Virus record (IMG/VR): IMGVR_UViG_3300035698_001729
Location: 1 to 35,030 of that record
Length of the DNA: 35,030 bases
Direction: 5' to 3' (one strand)
Source of the DNA: a virus
In this document: positions 1-7,390 of the stretch, one piece after another
Layout: each line of letters opens with the position of its first letter
How positions within the stretch are numbered: the stretch's first letter is position 1
Notes under the pieces: generated by a model
Database searches by the model: none
Seen by the model: only the letters and a program-made list of their open reading frames with translations
Told to the model about the DNA's origin: nothing
Translations under genes and position numbers: made by a program

Positions 1-1
1 A

Positions 2-112
2 GATAAACAAATCTATTGCTGGTATGACGATGAACACCCAAACGACATGGGAGTAGGGCTGAAACTTCCGAAGAACAGAGACATAGAAATGATTACCAAT
101 CCTACTAAATAG
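2..112 (+). CDS. 3' end of an unknown protein (partial)
   Basis: An open frame enters from the left edge and ends at TAG 110-112, giving 36 visible residues that begin DKQIYCWYDDEHPND and end MITNPTK. The stretch is polar and acidic with no motif I recognise. It stops 23 bases before the terminase small subunit, in the same direction, so it probably belongs to the same transcription unit. Too little is visible to assign a function. Confidence 0.5.
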   Translation, partial: DKQIYCWYDDEHPNDMGVGLKLPKNRDIEMITNPTK

Positions 113-135
113 TAAATTAACTTAGTAATACAATT

Positions 136-561
136 ATGACTAAACACGCAGGAGGAAGACCCTCGGAATACAAGAAAGAATACATCACTAAAGTTGATGA
201 ATACTTAGAGTCCAGACAAGATGAAGTATTTGAATTTCATAAGACTAGAGGAGTAAAGTCTGATGGATATGATAGAAAGGTAAATGTTAAGTTACCAACG
301 ATAGAAGGATTCGCTATATTTATTAATGTTTCAAAGAAAACTTTATATAATTGGAGAGATGAAAACCCAAAGTTTTTACACGCGTTAGAGAAGATTGAAG
401 TAGAACAGAAGAGAAGATTGCTAGATAGTGGGCTTTCTGGAGACTATAATTCAACTATTGCTAAATTGATATTAAGCTCTAATCATGGAATGACAGAAAA
501 GACTGATATAACTACAGGAGGAGAGCCAATGGGAGTTGTTATGCTACCGACAAAGAAATGA
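136..561 (+). CDS. terS: Terminase small subunit
   Basis: Probable small subunit of the packaging terminase, which recognises the phage DNA and hands it to the large subunit. The 141-residue length is usual. The N-terminus GGRPSEYKKEY (residues 6-16) is characteristic of phage small-terminase/DNA-packaging proteins. Residues about 54-80 (TIEGFAIFINVSKKTLYNW) read as a helix-turn-helix. The C-terminal KLILSSNHGMTEK (110-122) matches the conserved 'LKNxxGMxDK'-type segment of these families. The start has no Shine-Dalgarno sequence, only an A/T-rich leader. The stop codon overlaps the ATG of a tiny membrane ORF (ATGA). The terminase large subunit follows about 860 bases downstream with a tRNA-like gene between them, which is an unusual gap for a terS-terL pair. 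Assignment rests on motifs and position. Confidence 0.82.
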   Translation: MTKHAGGRPSEYKKEYITKVDEYLESRQDEVFEFHKTRGVKSDGYDRKVNVKLPTIEGFAIFINVSKKTLYNWRDENPKFLHALEKIEVEQKRRLLDSGLSGDYNSTIAKLILSSNHGMTEKTDITTGGEPMGVVMLPTKK

Positions 562-641
562 TTAATGTTCCAATCATATTCATTTTGTTGTTAATAGTTT
601 GGATCACTTTAGAGAATAGTACATATAATAGGAGAAGATAA
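558..641 (+). CDS. Tiny membrane peptide overlapping terS stop (27 aa)
   Basis: ATG 558-560 overlaps the terS stop (ATGA), an arrangement typical of translational coupling. The frame encodes 27 residues and ends at TAA 639-641. Residues 2-18 (INVPIIFILLLIVWITL) form one strongly hydrophobic segment, followed by a polar and basic tail ending NRRR, so a single-pass inner-membrane peptide with cytoplasmic C-terminus is the natural reading. No family is recognised. The short length means it could be chance, but the stop-start overlap and the clean membrane segment followed by positive charges argue that it is translated. Confidence 0.4.
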   Translation: MINVPIIFILLLIVWITLENSTYNRRR

Positions 642-688
642 CTTATATTTCATCCTCGGGGTGTGAATCTTTCTTGCCATTAGGCTAG

Positions 689-709
689 CCCTCAGATTAT
701 ATCTGGGGG
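689..709 (+). other. Stem-loop in the terS-tRNA gap
   Basis: Nine base pairs (689-697 with 701-709, one G.U) enclose a 3-base loop. It lies in the gene-free stretch 642-968, between the tiny membrane ORF and the tRNA-like gene. The flanks CATCC 651-655 and GGATG 708-712 could pair as an alternative. No T-run follows directly (five T's begin 12 bases later), so it is not a convincing intrinsic terminator. It may instead be an RNA-processing or leader structure. Apart from this and the tRNA-like gene I see nothing else in 642-968. Confidence 0.4.
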
Positions 710-745
710 ATGGAATATGATTTTTAATAGTAGAGACTTGCTATG

Positions 746-894
746 TGCGAGGTGGCGGAATAGGTAGACGCAGATAGTTGTGGATAGAATAGGCTTCCTG
801 TCGGGCGAAGCTCGGAGGATGATGAATGGTTCAAACCCTTGTCTGCGACCCACAACTAAATCCTCTATGCAGGGTGCAAATCCCTGCCCTCGCA
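746..894 (+). tRNA. tRNA-Leu-like gene with an interrupted anticodon region
   Basis: Both ends are tRNA-like. A 7-bp acceptor stem forms between 746-752 (TGCGAGG) and 888-894 (CCTCGCA). TG and a Leu-type D arm follow: stem 755-757/769-771 with loop GAATAGGTAGA, close to bacterial tRNA-Leu. The T arm is 870-874/882-886 with loop TGCAAAT, and one extra pair 869-887 is possible. Between D and T arms there are 97 bases instead of roughly 30. The arms 775-783 and 850-858 form a perfect 9-bp helix in the anticodon-arm position, leaving a 66-base insert at 784-849. The anticodon cannot be read with confidence. CCA is not encoded at the outer end. The insert is too short for a group I intron. It could be a tRNA with an unusual intron, a decayed tRNA pair, or a tRNA-like structural RNA. 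Confidence 0.5.
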
Positions 895-968
895 CAACAC
901 CCATATAATCAATATCGGTTACAGAAAACACGAGGGTTTGTGTTGACTTTTTAGATAAACAATGACAC

Positions 969-1286
969 ATGTTATCATATAAACTAGCTAAACAACTCAA
1001 AGAAGCAGGCTTTCCGTTCAGAAACACCTATGCGGCTGACTTAGATATGTGGTCAGATGATTTATCTATGGAGATAGATGGAACTACATATTTTATCCCA
1101 ACCCTAGAAGAGCTTATTGAATGGTGTCGGGAGAAATGCTTCGGTGGAATGATTCATCTTAATGTTATGTCAGATGGAATATGGGGTGCTATCGGTGAGT
1201 TGCCTCATGACGGAATATTAACTGAAATGGGCAAAACCCCATCGAAATCGATGGCTTTACTAGGACTTAAATTACATGAACTATAA
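969..1286 (+). CDS. Hypothetical phage protein (105 aa)
   Basis: A soluble 105-residue protein beginning MLSYKLAKQLKEAGFPF, with PTLEELIEWC at residues 45-54. This opening (LAKQLKEAGFP followed by a PTLEELIE segment) resembles a widespread small phage hypothetical family whose role is not known to me. There is no signal peptide or membrane segment. The ATG at 969 is the only sensible in-frame start, and no Shine-Dalgarno sequence precedes it. Its stop overlaps the next small gene, which starts at 1276. It lies between the tRNA-like gene and terL, so it is presumably co-transcribed with the packaging genes. Confidence 0.7.
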   Translation: MLSYKLAKQLKEAGFPFRNTYAADLDMWSDDLSMEIDGTTYFIPTLEELIEWCREKCFGGMIHLNVMSDGIWGAIGELPHDGILTEMGKTPSKSMALLGLKLHEL

Positions 1287-1431
1287 GAAATTAGATCTCA
1301 TATTAACATTTATAGGGAACATCTCGTTGTTTACGATTATTTCGTATGCAGTATTTGTTCTGGGCTATTCAGGGTTTTGGTTCTTATTTATAATGTGTTT
1401 TCATTTTACAGAAAGTAAAAATGGCAAGTAA
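1276..1431 (+). CDS. Small two-helix membrane protein overlapping both neighbours (51 aa)
   Basis: ATG 1276 to TAA 1429-1431 encodes 51 residues. Residues 7-30 (LDLILTFIGNISLFTIISYA and on) and 31-43 (YSGFWFLFIMCFH) are hydrophobic, compatible with one long or two short membrane helices. It starts 11 bases before the upstream stop and ends 11 bases inside terL, so it fills the 134-base gap exactly. Length, hydrophobicity and compact overlaps make it a probable real gene. A holin-like or host-membrane role is conceivable, but nothing in the sequence shows it. No Shine-Dalgarno sequence is seen. Confidence 0.55.
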   Translation: MNYKKLDLILTFIGNISLFTIISYAVFVLGYSGFWFLFIMCFHFTESKNGK

Positions 1432-2794
1432 TGATTGGATACCACACGCTAAACAGAAGACAGCTCTAGAACGATCAGAGTTTGAAATACTATTCGGCGG
1501 TGCTAGGGGAGGAGGAAAGACTGATGCCGGTCAAGCTTGGTTACTATATGACAAGGACAATCCTTTATACAAAGCATTGGTTATTAGAAGAAATGCTGAT
1601 GATCTCTCTGATTGGATAGCAAGGGCAAGAGTTATGTATACTAGATGCGGAGGTATAGTATCAGGAAACCCACCAATCATTAAGTTCCCATCTGGAGCAT
1701 TTATTAAAACAGGTCACTTAAAAGATGAGAATGCTTATGAAAAGTATCAGGGACACGAGTACCAGAAGATGCTTATAGAAGAATTGACTCAGATTCCAAG
1801 AGAAATACATTACTTAAAACTAATCTCATCGTGTAGAAGTACAGTTGAAGAGATAAGGCCACAAGTATTCGCAACTACCAATCCTGGTAATGCTGGTCAT
1901 AAATGGGTTAGGAGTCGCTTTGTAGATGTCGGACCACCAGAAACAACGTTCTTAGATCCGATCACAGGGCGTAGTAGAATCTTCATTCCTGCTAAAGTAG
2001 ACGATAACCCTAGCTTAATGGAGAAAGACCCTGACTATGTTCACTTCTTAGATGGGCTACCTGATGGCTTACGCGAAGCTTGGAGAGATGGAAGTTGGGA
2101 TGATATTGAAGTTGAGGGTGCTTATTATGTTAAACAATTGACTCAAGTTAGGAGTGAGAATAGGATATCTACTGGATTATATGATCCTGCTCTTAAGGTT
2201 AATACCGCTTGGGATCTTGGTATCGGTGATGCTACATCTATTTGGTTCTTCCAACAGCATGGCTTTGAGGTTAGGCTTATTGAATACTATGAGACACAAG
2301 GAGAAGGATTACCTTTTTATGCTAAATTACTACAAGATAAACCTTACATTTATGGGTATCATCTAGCACCTCATGATATAGAGGTCAGAGAGCTTGGCTC
2401 AGGGCTTACAAGGCTAGAGGTTGCTCGCAAGCTAGGCATTCCTTTTACAGTCGTTCCCAAGCTACCAATTGAAGAGGGAATTGACACAGTTAGGAGAATG
2501 TTTAATAAGTGTTATTTCGATAAGGATAAATGCGAGGATGGGATTAATGCTTTGTCTCAATATCGCAAGGAGTTCGATGAGAAGAAGAATGAGTTCAAGA
2601 ACAAGCCACTACATGATTGGTCAAGTCATGCAGCTGATGCATTTAGATATCTTGCTCTAGGCAGAAAAGAGAAGCACACTCGTTCATTTGACCACATTAA
2701 AGACCCTGAGATTGAAGAGATGGAAGCAATTAGGAGATACAACGATTCAAGCAACGATCCCATTAGATCTATTGATCCATTTCCACCATTATAA
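1421..2794 (+). CDS. terL: Terminase large subunit (packaging ATPase and nuclease)
   Basis: The motor that pumps DNA into the prohead and cuts the concatemer. The 457 residues show the full two-domain plan. The N-terminal ATPase has Walker A GGARGGGKT (26-34), Walker B MLIEE (117-121) and coupling motif ATTNPG (151-156). The C-terminal RNase H-like nuclease has acidic residues in NTAWDLGIGD (261-270), HLAPHD (314-319) and HAADAFRYL (403-411), consistent with D265, D319 and D406 as metal ligands. Length and motifs are complete, with no sign of frameshift. The start at 1421 lacks a Shine-Dalgarno sequence and overlaps the end of the 51-residue membrane ORF by 11 bases. The portal gene follows 20 bases downstream, the normal terL-portal order. 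Confidence 0.97.
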   Translation: MASNDWIPHAKQKTALERSEFEILFGGARGGGKTDAGQAWLLYDKDNPLYKALVIRRNADDLSDWIARARVMYTRCGGIVSGNPPIIKFPSGAFIKTGHLKDENAYEKYQGHEYQKMLIEELTQIPREIHYLKLISSCRSTVEEIRPQVFATTNPGNAGHKWVRSRFVDVGPPETTFLDPITGRSRIFIPAKVDDNPSLMEKDPDYVHFLDGLPDGLREAWRDGSWDDIEVEGAYYVKQLTQVRSENRISTGLYDPALKVNTAWDLGIGDATSIWFFQQHGFEVRLIEYYETQGEGLPFYAKLLQDKPYIYGYHLAPHDIEVRELGSGLTRLEVARKLGIPFTVVPKLPIEEGIDTVRRMFNKCYFDKDKCEDGINALSQYRKEFDEKKNEFKNKPLHDWSSHAADAFRYLALGRKEKHTRSFDHIKDPEIEEMEAIRRYNDSSNDPIRSIDPFPPL

Positions 2795-2814
2795 TTAATT
2801 AATCGACTTACATT

Positions 2815-4797
2815 ATGGCAAAACAAGACAAATTGGCTAAGAACAGTCTTATGAAGAGTTCTGCTCTCAACGAAGATAAGCAAGACGTTAGAGAGAAGCC
2901 CAAATACAAAGAAGAAGAAGATAAATATCTAGCCAACTTGCAGACTAGACTAACAGCATCACAAACTAACAAAGATGCTACTCTTATTGAGTTTGATGGG
3001 CTTAGTTACCCTCAGTATTATGCTGCTAACGAGAGGATAGCTAACACTATTCTTACTAACAAGCTAAACAAGGGTGATACTAAGTTCCAAAGTGGAACAG
3101 TCAGGACCAAGTTAATGGCTATCTTGGCTCATTTTGAGTCTATAAACCTAGAACAAGACATTAATGCTTATGATCAGAACGATAATCTTATTCAATCTCT
3201 CGGTGATGGAATGGAAACAATCATTCTTAAAACAGAAGAACTTGAGTTAGACGAAGAGAAGCGGTCAATGAGACAGTATGAGTTAGTTAAACAAGGTTCT
3301 GTTTTCTTAGAAGAAAAATGGGTAGAACAATGGAGAGTTAACAAGAAGCTTACATCTGGCCAGTTTGGTCAAGTCAAGGGAGTTGCTTGGTCATCTGAGA
3401 AGAAGAAAGACTTTGGGAGACCTGAAAGGGAAATTATATCTGGCTTATCAGTCTATTTGGGTGATATGCGCCAGTATTTTATAGAAAAACAACCCTATAT
3501 ATTTACAGTTAAGAGAATGCCTTATGCTGAAGCGGAAACCATCTTCGGTGACTGGGAAAGATGGGTCAATGTACCTGAGACAGTCACAAAGTTTAATGGT
3601 TCACTGACTGATGCCACGTGGGTACTATCAAACAAGTTAGACGAGAAAGAAGTTGAGGTAGTTGTTTACCAAGATAAACCTAATAATGAAATTCAAGTTA
3701 TTTTGAATGGTGTATTGATGTTACCTATTGGATATCCTTTATCTGATGTTACTGGTGATGGTGAGTATACAATCGTTCAACAGAACTTAAGTGATGGCAT
3801 TGTTAGGCACGACTTCGCATATTCTCGTTCTTTTATTTTCAATAACAAAAACCTTGCTGCGGTATTAGATAGAATGATGGAGTTAGCAGTGCTTAAGACT
3901 CACAAGAGTTATGCTCCACCCTATCTCAACCTATCAGAAAGGGTGCTTTCTAGAGATGTATTCAACCCTGGAAAGATTACAAGAGGTGTTGGCGCTGGTG
4001 AATTAGTTCCTATTAACGACAAAGAGACTCAGGGAGTCACTCAATCAGAGTTTAATATGATTTCAGAGGTTAAGAATTTCATTGATCAAAAGACAGTATC
4101 ACAAACATTCTCAGGACAAAAAGAGAAAGGAAACGTTACAGCTACTCAAATCGTTCAATTACAGCAACAAGCCCAAATGATGATGGCAATGATTAGTCTT
4201 GGTGCTAGATTACTAGAGAAGAAGCTTACAAAGAGACGACTTGTCTTATTGCTTGCTTTCTGGTTCTTACCAATGGATGGAGCAGTAGATGAGACTAGGA
4301 AGATGATAAAGCAGAAGTTTCGTTCTATTAATATGATGACTGACATTGGAAACAAGGGACAAGGGCTAAGAGTAGTCAAAGCCACAAACAAGGTTCCATC
4401 GTCTAGAGTTATTAAGGCAATGGAAGATGACTATTACGATACAACAGGGATGCCAATGCAAATCATTTACCTTAATTCAAAAATGTTAAGGACAATAAGT
4501 CTATGTTGGGAAATAGTCATTGTTCCTAAACAAAAGAGAAGTAGTGCATTAAAGCAAATGCTATTCAATGACAACATGACAATGTTAGTCAATCTCGGTC
4601 TTATTCCTAACAGGGAATGGGCAGAGGCTAGGGCCGCTCAAGTTATGGAAGAAGATCCCTCTAAGATGTTTGCCAAGACTCAGAGTGGTCAAGTGCCACT
4701 AGGGGAAGAACAATCGCAACCTGGGCAGACAGGGGCGCCGCAACAGCCAGGAATGGATGCTAATCCGCTACAAGGAGCGCAACCTAGCACAAAATGA
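2815..4797 (+). CDS. Portal protein
   Basis: Forms the dodecameric portal at one capsid vertex, through which terminase packages DNA. The 660-residue size, position directly after terL, and sequence character support this: an N-terminal part with GSVFLEEKW (161-169), a central beta-rich region, then a long helical stretch with QKEKGNVTATQI and a Gln-rich helix followed by ARLLEKKL, typical of the portal stem and crown. The YLNSKMLRTISLCWEIVIVP region resembles the wing-returning strand before the final helices in P22-like large portals. The last about 35 residues are a Pro/Gln/Gly-rich, probably disordered tail. The start lacks a Shine-Dalgarno sequence. The stop overlaps the next start (ATGATG), suggesting coupled translation. 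Confidence 0.92.
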   Translation: MAKQDKLAKNSLMKSSALNEDKQDVREKPKYKEEEDKYLANLQTRLTASQTNKDATLIEFDGLSYPQYYAANERIANTILTNKLNKGDTKFQSGTVRTKLMAILAHFESINLEQDINAYDQNDNLIQSLGDGMETIILKTEELELDEEKRSMRQYELVKQGSVFLEEKWVEQWRVNKKLTSGQFGQVKGVAWSSEKKKDFGRPEREIISGLSVYLGDMRQYFIEKQPYIFTVKRMPYAEAETIFGDWERWVNVPETVTKFNGSLTDATWVLSNKLDEKEVEVVVYQDKPNNEIQVILNGVLMLPIGYPLSDVTGDGEYTIVQQNLSDGIVRHDFAYSRSFIFNNKNLAAVLDRMMELAVLKTHKSYAPPYLNLSERVLSRDVFNPGKITRGVGAGELVPINDKETQGVTQSEFNMISEVKNFIDQKTVSQTFSGQKEKGNVTATQIVQLQQQAQMMMAMISLGARLLEKKLTKRRLVLLLAFWFLPMDGAVDETRKMIKQKFRSINMMTDIGNKGQGLRVVKATNKVPSSRVIKAMEDDYYDTTGMPMQIIYLNSKMLRTISLCWEIVIVPKQKRSSALKQMLFNDNMTMLVNLGLIPNREWAEARAAQVMEEDPSKMFAKTQSGQVPLGEEQSQPGQTGAPQQPGMDANPLQGAQPSTK

Positions 4798-5159
4798 TGG
4801 AAGATTCAAAATCAACATTACTAATACGAAAAGAGTTAGCGACTATAGACATGTCTGAACTTATTGATTCAAGGTTAGACTTAGAAGAAAGCAAGGCCCA
4901 GGCATTGCCACACGATACAAGAAGTTACTATCTAACATACTTTGAGAGAATATTGCTTCGGCACATAGACTCTCAAATGAAGTTTCAGGCTACAGTTGTT
5001 AACGATATGGAGCAGTTACAGTTCTCTAAGGGAACTATTAATGGATTATTTGTAATTAGAGATTGGTTCAGACTGCAATCAGATATAGCTAAAGATAGAA
5101 TGACAAAAGAAAAGCCAACTGACCCATCTGATCCACTGCCAACATTAAGTTCATTATAA
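4794..5159 (+). CDS. Hypothetical protein between portal and scaffold (121 aa)
   Basis: A charged, mainly helical 121-residue protein (MMEDSKSTLLIRKELATIDM at the N-terminus, a Pro-rich end around PTDPSDPLPTL). Its ATG overlaps the portal stop, so it is probably translated by coupling to portal. No membrane segment or known catalytic motif is visible. In many phages a small unknown or head-completion gene sits here. Whether this one is a virion component cannot be told from sequence. The second Met, one codon later, is an equally possible start. Confidence 0.75.
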   Translation: MMEDSKSTLLIRKELATIDMSELIDSRLDLEESKAQALPHDTRSYYLTYFERILLRHIDSQMKFQATVVNDMEQLQFSKGTINGLFVIRDWFRLQSDIAKDRMTKEKPTDPSDPLPTLSSL

Positions 5160-5226
5160 AGGTCGACCTGTGGTTACCGCTCTCCACTTAAACAAAAGAG
5201 CTGTTAAAGGTCATTAATAAAAATTT

Positions 5227-5850
5227 ATGCCAATTTATAAAGACGAAGATGGGAACGAAGTAGACGCTATTCCTGTTAGTGAAGTAGAAGAACAATTAAA
5301 TACAGCCAAAGAAGAGGCTATTGAGGAGTTAACTACTAAACACGACGAAGAAGTGGCTACTTTTCAAGCTAAACTAGACGCACAAGAAGAAGAAATGGAT
5401 TCTATGTCTAGCAAGGACAAGAACTGGAAAGCTGTCAGGGAGTCTAACAAGGCTCTCCAAGACAAGTTAAATGAGACAGACAGGAAGTTTGATGAGAAAA
5501 TTAAGGAATACGTTGAACCTCTTAAGAGTCAGATTGTTAATAACAATTTAGAGTCTAGTATTAAGAAGTTCTCAGGTGGAGACGAAGAGATGGCTAAGAA
5601 GATTAGATTACACTATGATAGCTTCTCAGGAGAACCAAAAGATGAAGAGGCTAAACAAGAGAGGATTAAGAATGCATCCTTATTAGCTGGTGTTGCTCCA
5701 ATGAAATCAGGAGCAGGAAACGCATCATTTTCATCTACTGGTGGAAGTCCAGGTATAGCTGCGAGCAACGAAAACATATCTCCAGCTGTTAAAGATATGG
5801 GCAAGAAGCTATTTGGTCTTGCAGACGACGACTTTACTAACACTAAATAA
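5227..5850 (+). CDS. Scaffold-like capsid assembly protein
   Basis: A 207-residue, highly charged protein. Residues about 17-110 are rich in Glu, Lys, Ala and Gln with heptad-like spacing (EVEEQLNTAKEEAIEELTTK and onward), predicting long coiled coil. The C-terminal third is a Gly/Ser-rich linker and a short helix ending DDDFTNTK. Composition, length and position between portal and major capsid protein match phage scaffolds that chaperone capsid assembly and leave before DNA fills the head. Scaffold sequences diverge quickly, so the call rests on composition and context. A 67-base gap precedes it, with the 10-base palindrome 5160-5169 and a 5-bp GCTCT/AGAGC stem. No Shine-Dalgarno sequence is present. 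Confidence 0.72.
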   Translation: MPIYKDEDGNEVDAIPVSEVEEQLNTAKEEAIEELTTKHDEEVATFQAKLDAQEEEMDSMSSKDKNWKAVRESNKALQDKLNETDRKFDEKIKEYVEPLKSQIVNNNLESSIKKFSGGDEEMAKKIRLHYDSFSGEPKDEEAKQERIKNASLLAGVAPMKSGAGNASFSSTGGSPGIAASNENISPAVKDMGKKLFGLADDDFTNTK

Positions 5851-5855
5851 AAACA

Positions 5856-6344
5856 ATGCCAGAGAAAAAAACATTACCAAAGGTAGAAGTATCAACAGAG
5901 CCAGGGATGATTACTATCTCAAAGGATGAATTGGCTCGTTTACAGGACAGTATCTCAGAAGTAGGAGAGCTTAAGGCTATGCTTCTGGAGGTTGCTGATA
6001 AAAAGCAACTTAGCAGATACTACTCAAAAGGTGGAAAGAAAGCACCAACGCTAGTTAAGATACGACACATAGCAGGTAAGATTGTTGTAGGATGGGGTAT
6101 GGTCACTGATGAAGTATGGAAGAATGAGAATGGTAAATGGGTTGAGGATCAAAAGGTTAAGATTGTATTTGAAGATGGATCTGCCAAAGAGATGTCTTTA
6201 AGACAATGGACTAAATCGTATCAATTCTATCCTTGTGAAAGACTTAGTGTTATTACAGATGAGGGTGGAGATAGCACAAAGTTCAAGCTTAAGTGCCTAG
6301 AGAACAACAAGGAATACGAATTTGATGTTAAATACATAAACTAA
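5856..6344 (+). CDS. Hypothetical protein, coiled N-terminus plus beta domain (162 aa)
   Basis: Residues 20-55 are acidic and helical (SKDELARLQDSISEVGELKA). Residues about 65-162 are beta-rich and basic, with tracts such as KIVVGWGMVTDEVW and VKIVFEDGSAKEMSLRQW, suggesting a small beta-barrel or SH3-like fold. It starts 5 bases after the scaffold-like gene and its stop overlaps the next ATG (TAATG). It is not a family I know. Its position between scaffold and capsid genes suggests a head-assembly, head-completion or capsid-associated role, but this is inference only. Confidence 0.75.
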   Translation: MPEKKTLPKVEVSTEPGMITISKDELARLQDSISEVGELKAMLLEVADKKQLSRYYSKGGKKAPTLVKIRHIAGKIVVGWGMVTDEVWKNENGKWVEDQKVKIVFEDGSAKEMSLRQWTKSYQFYPCERLSVITDEGGDSTKFKLKCLENNKEYEFDVKYIN

Positions 6345-6766
6345 TGAAACATATAGACAAATACTATGGCCCATTGAAGATAGTTAAGTCGACCAAATCC
6401 AAAGAGAAATCTTATCTTGGTAAAGACAAGATGGAGGTCGAGTTCTCTAATGGAGACATTAAAACAATACCATTAGAAATTCTAGAGAGCGGACTCACTA
6501 GCAAGATCAGCGATCTTACAGCGTTAAGAGAGGCTATCACTACGGATACCGTATTGAAGATCATTACATTGTTATTAGAAACAGAGCTACCTCTTGAGGA
6601 TGTAGAATATATGTACTCACAGAGAGTACCATTGTCTATAAACGATTCATTAAAGAGGGCTAGTGAGAAGCTTTGGAATAAAGACATGAGCAAAAGAACT
6701 CTAATGGATGTAGAAAGGATACTAGTAGATGGCAAATCAAAGCAAAAAAGTACTAGCAAGGTGTAG
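6344..6766 (+). CDS. Hypothetical protein (140 aa), possibly related to upstream gene
   Basis: The start overlaps the upstream stop by one base (TAATG). The N-terminal third is beta-rich with MEVEFSNGDIKTIPLEIL, which resembles VKIVFEDGSAKEMSLRQW of the preceding protein in pattern (beta-strand, acidic turn, Lys, beta-strand), so the two may share a small barrel domain. The remainder is helical (LTALREAITTDTVLKIITLL) with a basic end. No catalytic motif is seen. The 3' end overlaps the next gene by 38 bases. Confidence 0.72.
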   Translation: MKHIDKYYGPLKIVKSTKSKEKSYLGKDKMEVEFSNGDIKTIPLEILESGLTSKISDLTALREAITTDTVLKIITLLLETELPLEDVEYMYSQRVPLSINDSLKRASEKLWNKDMSKRTLMDVERILVDGKSKQKSTSKV

Positions 6767-6932
6767 AGAGCTAGATGAAAACTTAGTAATTGAGCTAGAC
6801 ATTAAGGACTTTCGGCTCTTAAAGAAAATAAGAGAAGATTATCCTTTCGCCGAATTAAACATTAAAACACAGAACGGTTACCCTGTTATGATCGAGAGAG
6901 TCGTCATAAAGGATAGCCTGACTGATAAATAA
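6729..6932 (+). CDS. Hypothetical protein (67 aa)
   Basis: A short basic/acidic protein starting MANQSKKVLARC, followed by a beta-alpha-beta-like stretch VIELDIKDFRLLKKIREDYP and NGYPVMIERVVI. The start lies 38 bases inside the previous gene, with a purine-rich GAAAGGA about 10 bases upstream that might act as a weak ribosome-binding site. It ends one base before the next ATG. No recognised family. The tight packing in a same-strand operon supports it as real. Confidence 0.65.
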   Translation: MANQSKKVLARCRELDENLVIELDIKDFRLLKKIREDYPFAELNIKTQNGYPVMIERVVIKDSLTDK

Positions 6933-6933
6933 C

Positions 6934-7338
6934 ATGACAGATAAATCGCCAGCAGTAGCATCTAATCCTAGTGGTATCGAAATATCCCTAGCATTAGTAC
7001 CACAACTTATTAAAAAGAAAGGCAAGGATACCATCGTTAAGAATGAGGATGGTAATACAGTCTATAGAAGAAGCGATGCTCATGTGTTATATGGCTTACT
7101 TAAAAAGCTAAATACAAAATTGCATCCAACAAGAGACTGGGTTTACTGGCCAAAGATAGAAAGGAAGTTAGAAGAAGCTTTCTACACAGAAAGCACTACT
7201 ATAACACTAACAATAGGAGAGTCTGCATTCTTAAAGGGTTATCTGGTGAGCCTACCAGAGAAAGAAGGCAAGGATATGCAGTTTTCTGGTCAAGAAGTAG
7301 AAACAATGGAGACTGTAAAGGCACAACTACCTGAATAG
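6934..7338 (+). CDS. Hypothetical protein, last gene before the capsid regulatory gap (134 aa)
   Basis: A soluble 134-residue protein with SGIEISLALVPQLIKKKGKD near the N-terminus, a helical basic centre (SDAHVLYGLLKKLNTKL) and a hydroxyl-rich strand STTITLTIGESAFLKGYLV. No motif is recognised. It is the last of four unknown genes between the scaffold-like gene and a 414-base non-coding region. Like its neighbours it has no Shine-Dalgarno sequence and ends with TAG. A structural or assembly role is only suggested by context. Confidence 0.72.
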   Translation: MTDKSPAVASNPSGIEISLALVPQLIKKKGKDTIVKNEDGNTVYRRSDAHVLYGLLKKLNTKLHPTRDWVYWPKIERKLEEAFYTESTTITLTIGESAFLKGYLVSLPEKEGKDMQFSGQEVETMETVKAQLPE

Positions 7339-7362
7339 TCACAGTTTATCAACAGGTTGCTA

Positions 7363-7390
7363 TTGCAATTTGTAGATTGGGTGATATAAT
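7363..7390 (+). promoter_or_regulatory. Sigma70-type promoter with extended -10
   Basis: TTGCAA at 7363-7368, a 16-base spacer, and a perfect TATAAT at 7385-7390 preceded by TGA (7382-7384), giving an extended -10. Predicted transcription start is about 7396-7398. It is the clearest promoter in the window and sits just after the 134-residue gene, pointing toward the decoration and capsid genes. The terminator at 7430-7470 lies only about 75 bases past the start, so full-length transcripts need read-through. Confidence 0.65.

Noticed and set aside
784-849. Group I intron in the tRNA-like gene
   Set aside because: Only 66 bases long, far below the size needed for a group I core, and no P7 or G-binding-site pattern is visible.
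692-1027. Open frame on the minus strand across the tRNA-like gene
   Set aside because: It runs antisense through the tRNA-like sequence and the start of the 105-residue gene, has an unconvincing composition and no start signal. It is a shadow frame.
4155-4391. Frameshift or break in the portal gene
   Set aside because: An antisense frame overlaps here, but the portal frame is continuous and its character stays portal-like through the region.
5160-5169. GTCGAC-centred palindromes as operators (also 9339-9348)
   Set aside because: AGGTCGACCT and TAGTCGACTA share only a 6-base core and differ outside it. The core also occurs within genes (for example 26084, 30166), so a repeated operator is not supported.
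136-7338. UGA recoding (as Gly or Trp) as in some Patescibacteria and phages
   Set aside because: TGA ends terS and portal exactly where a coupled downstream ATG begins, and no in-frame TGA needs to be read through. TAG also ends several genes, so amber recoding is unsupported too.
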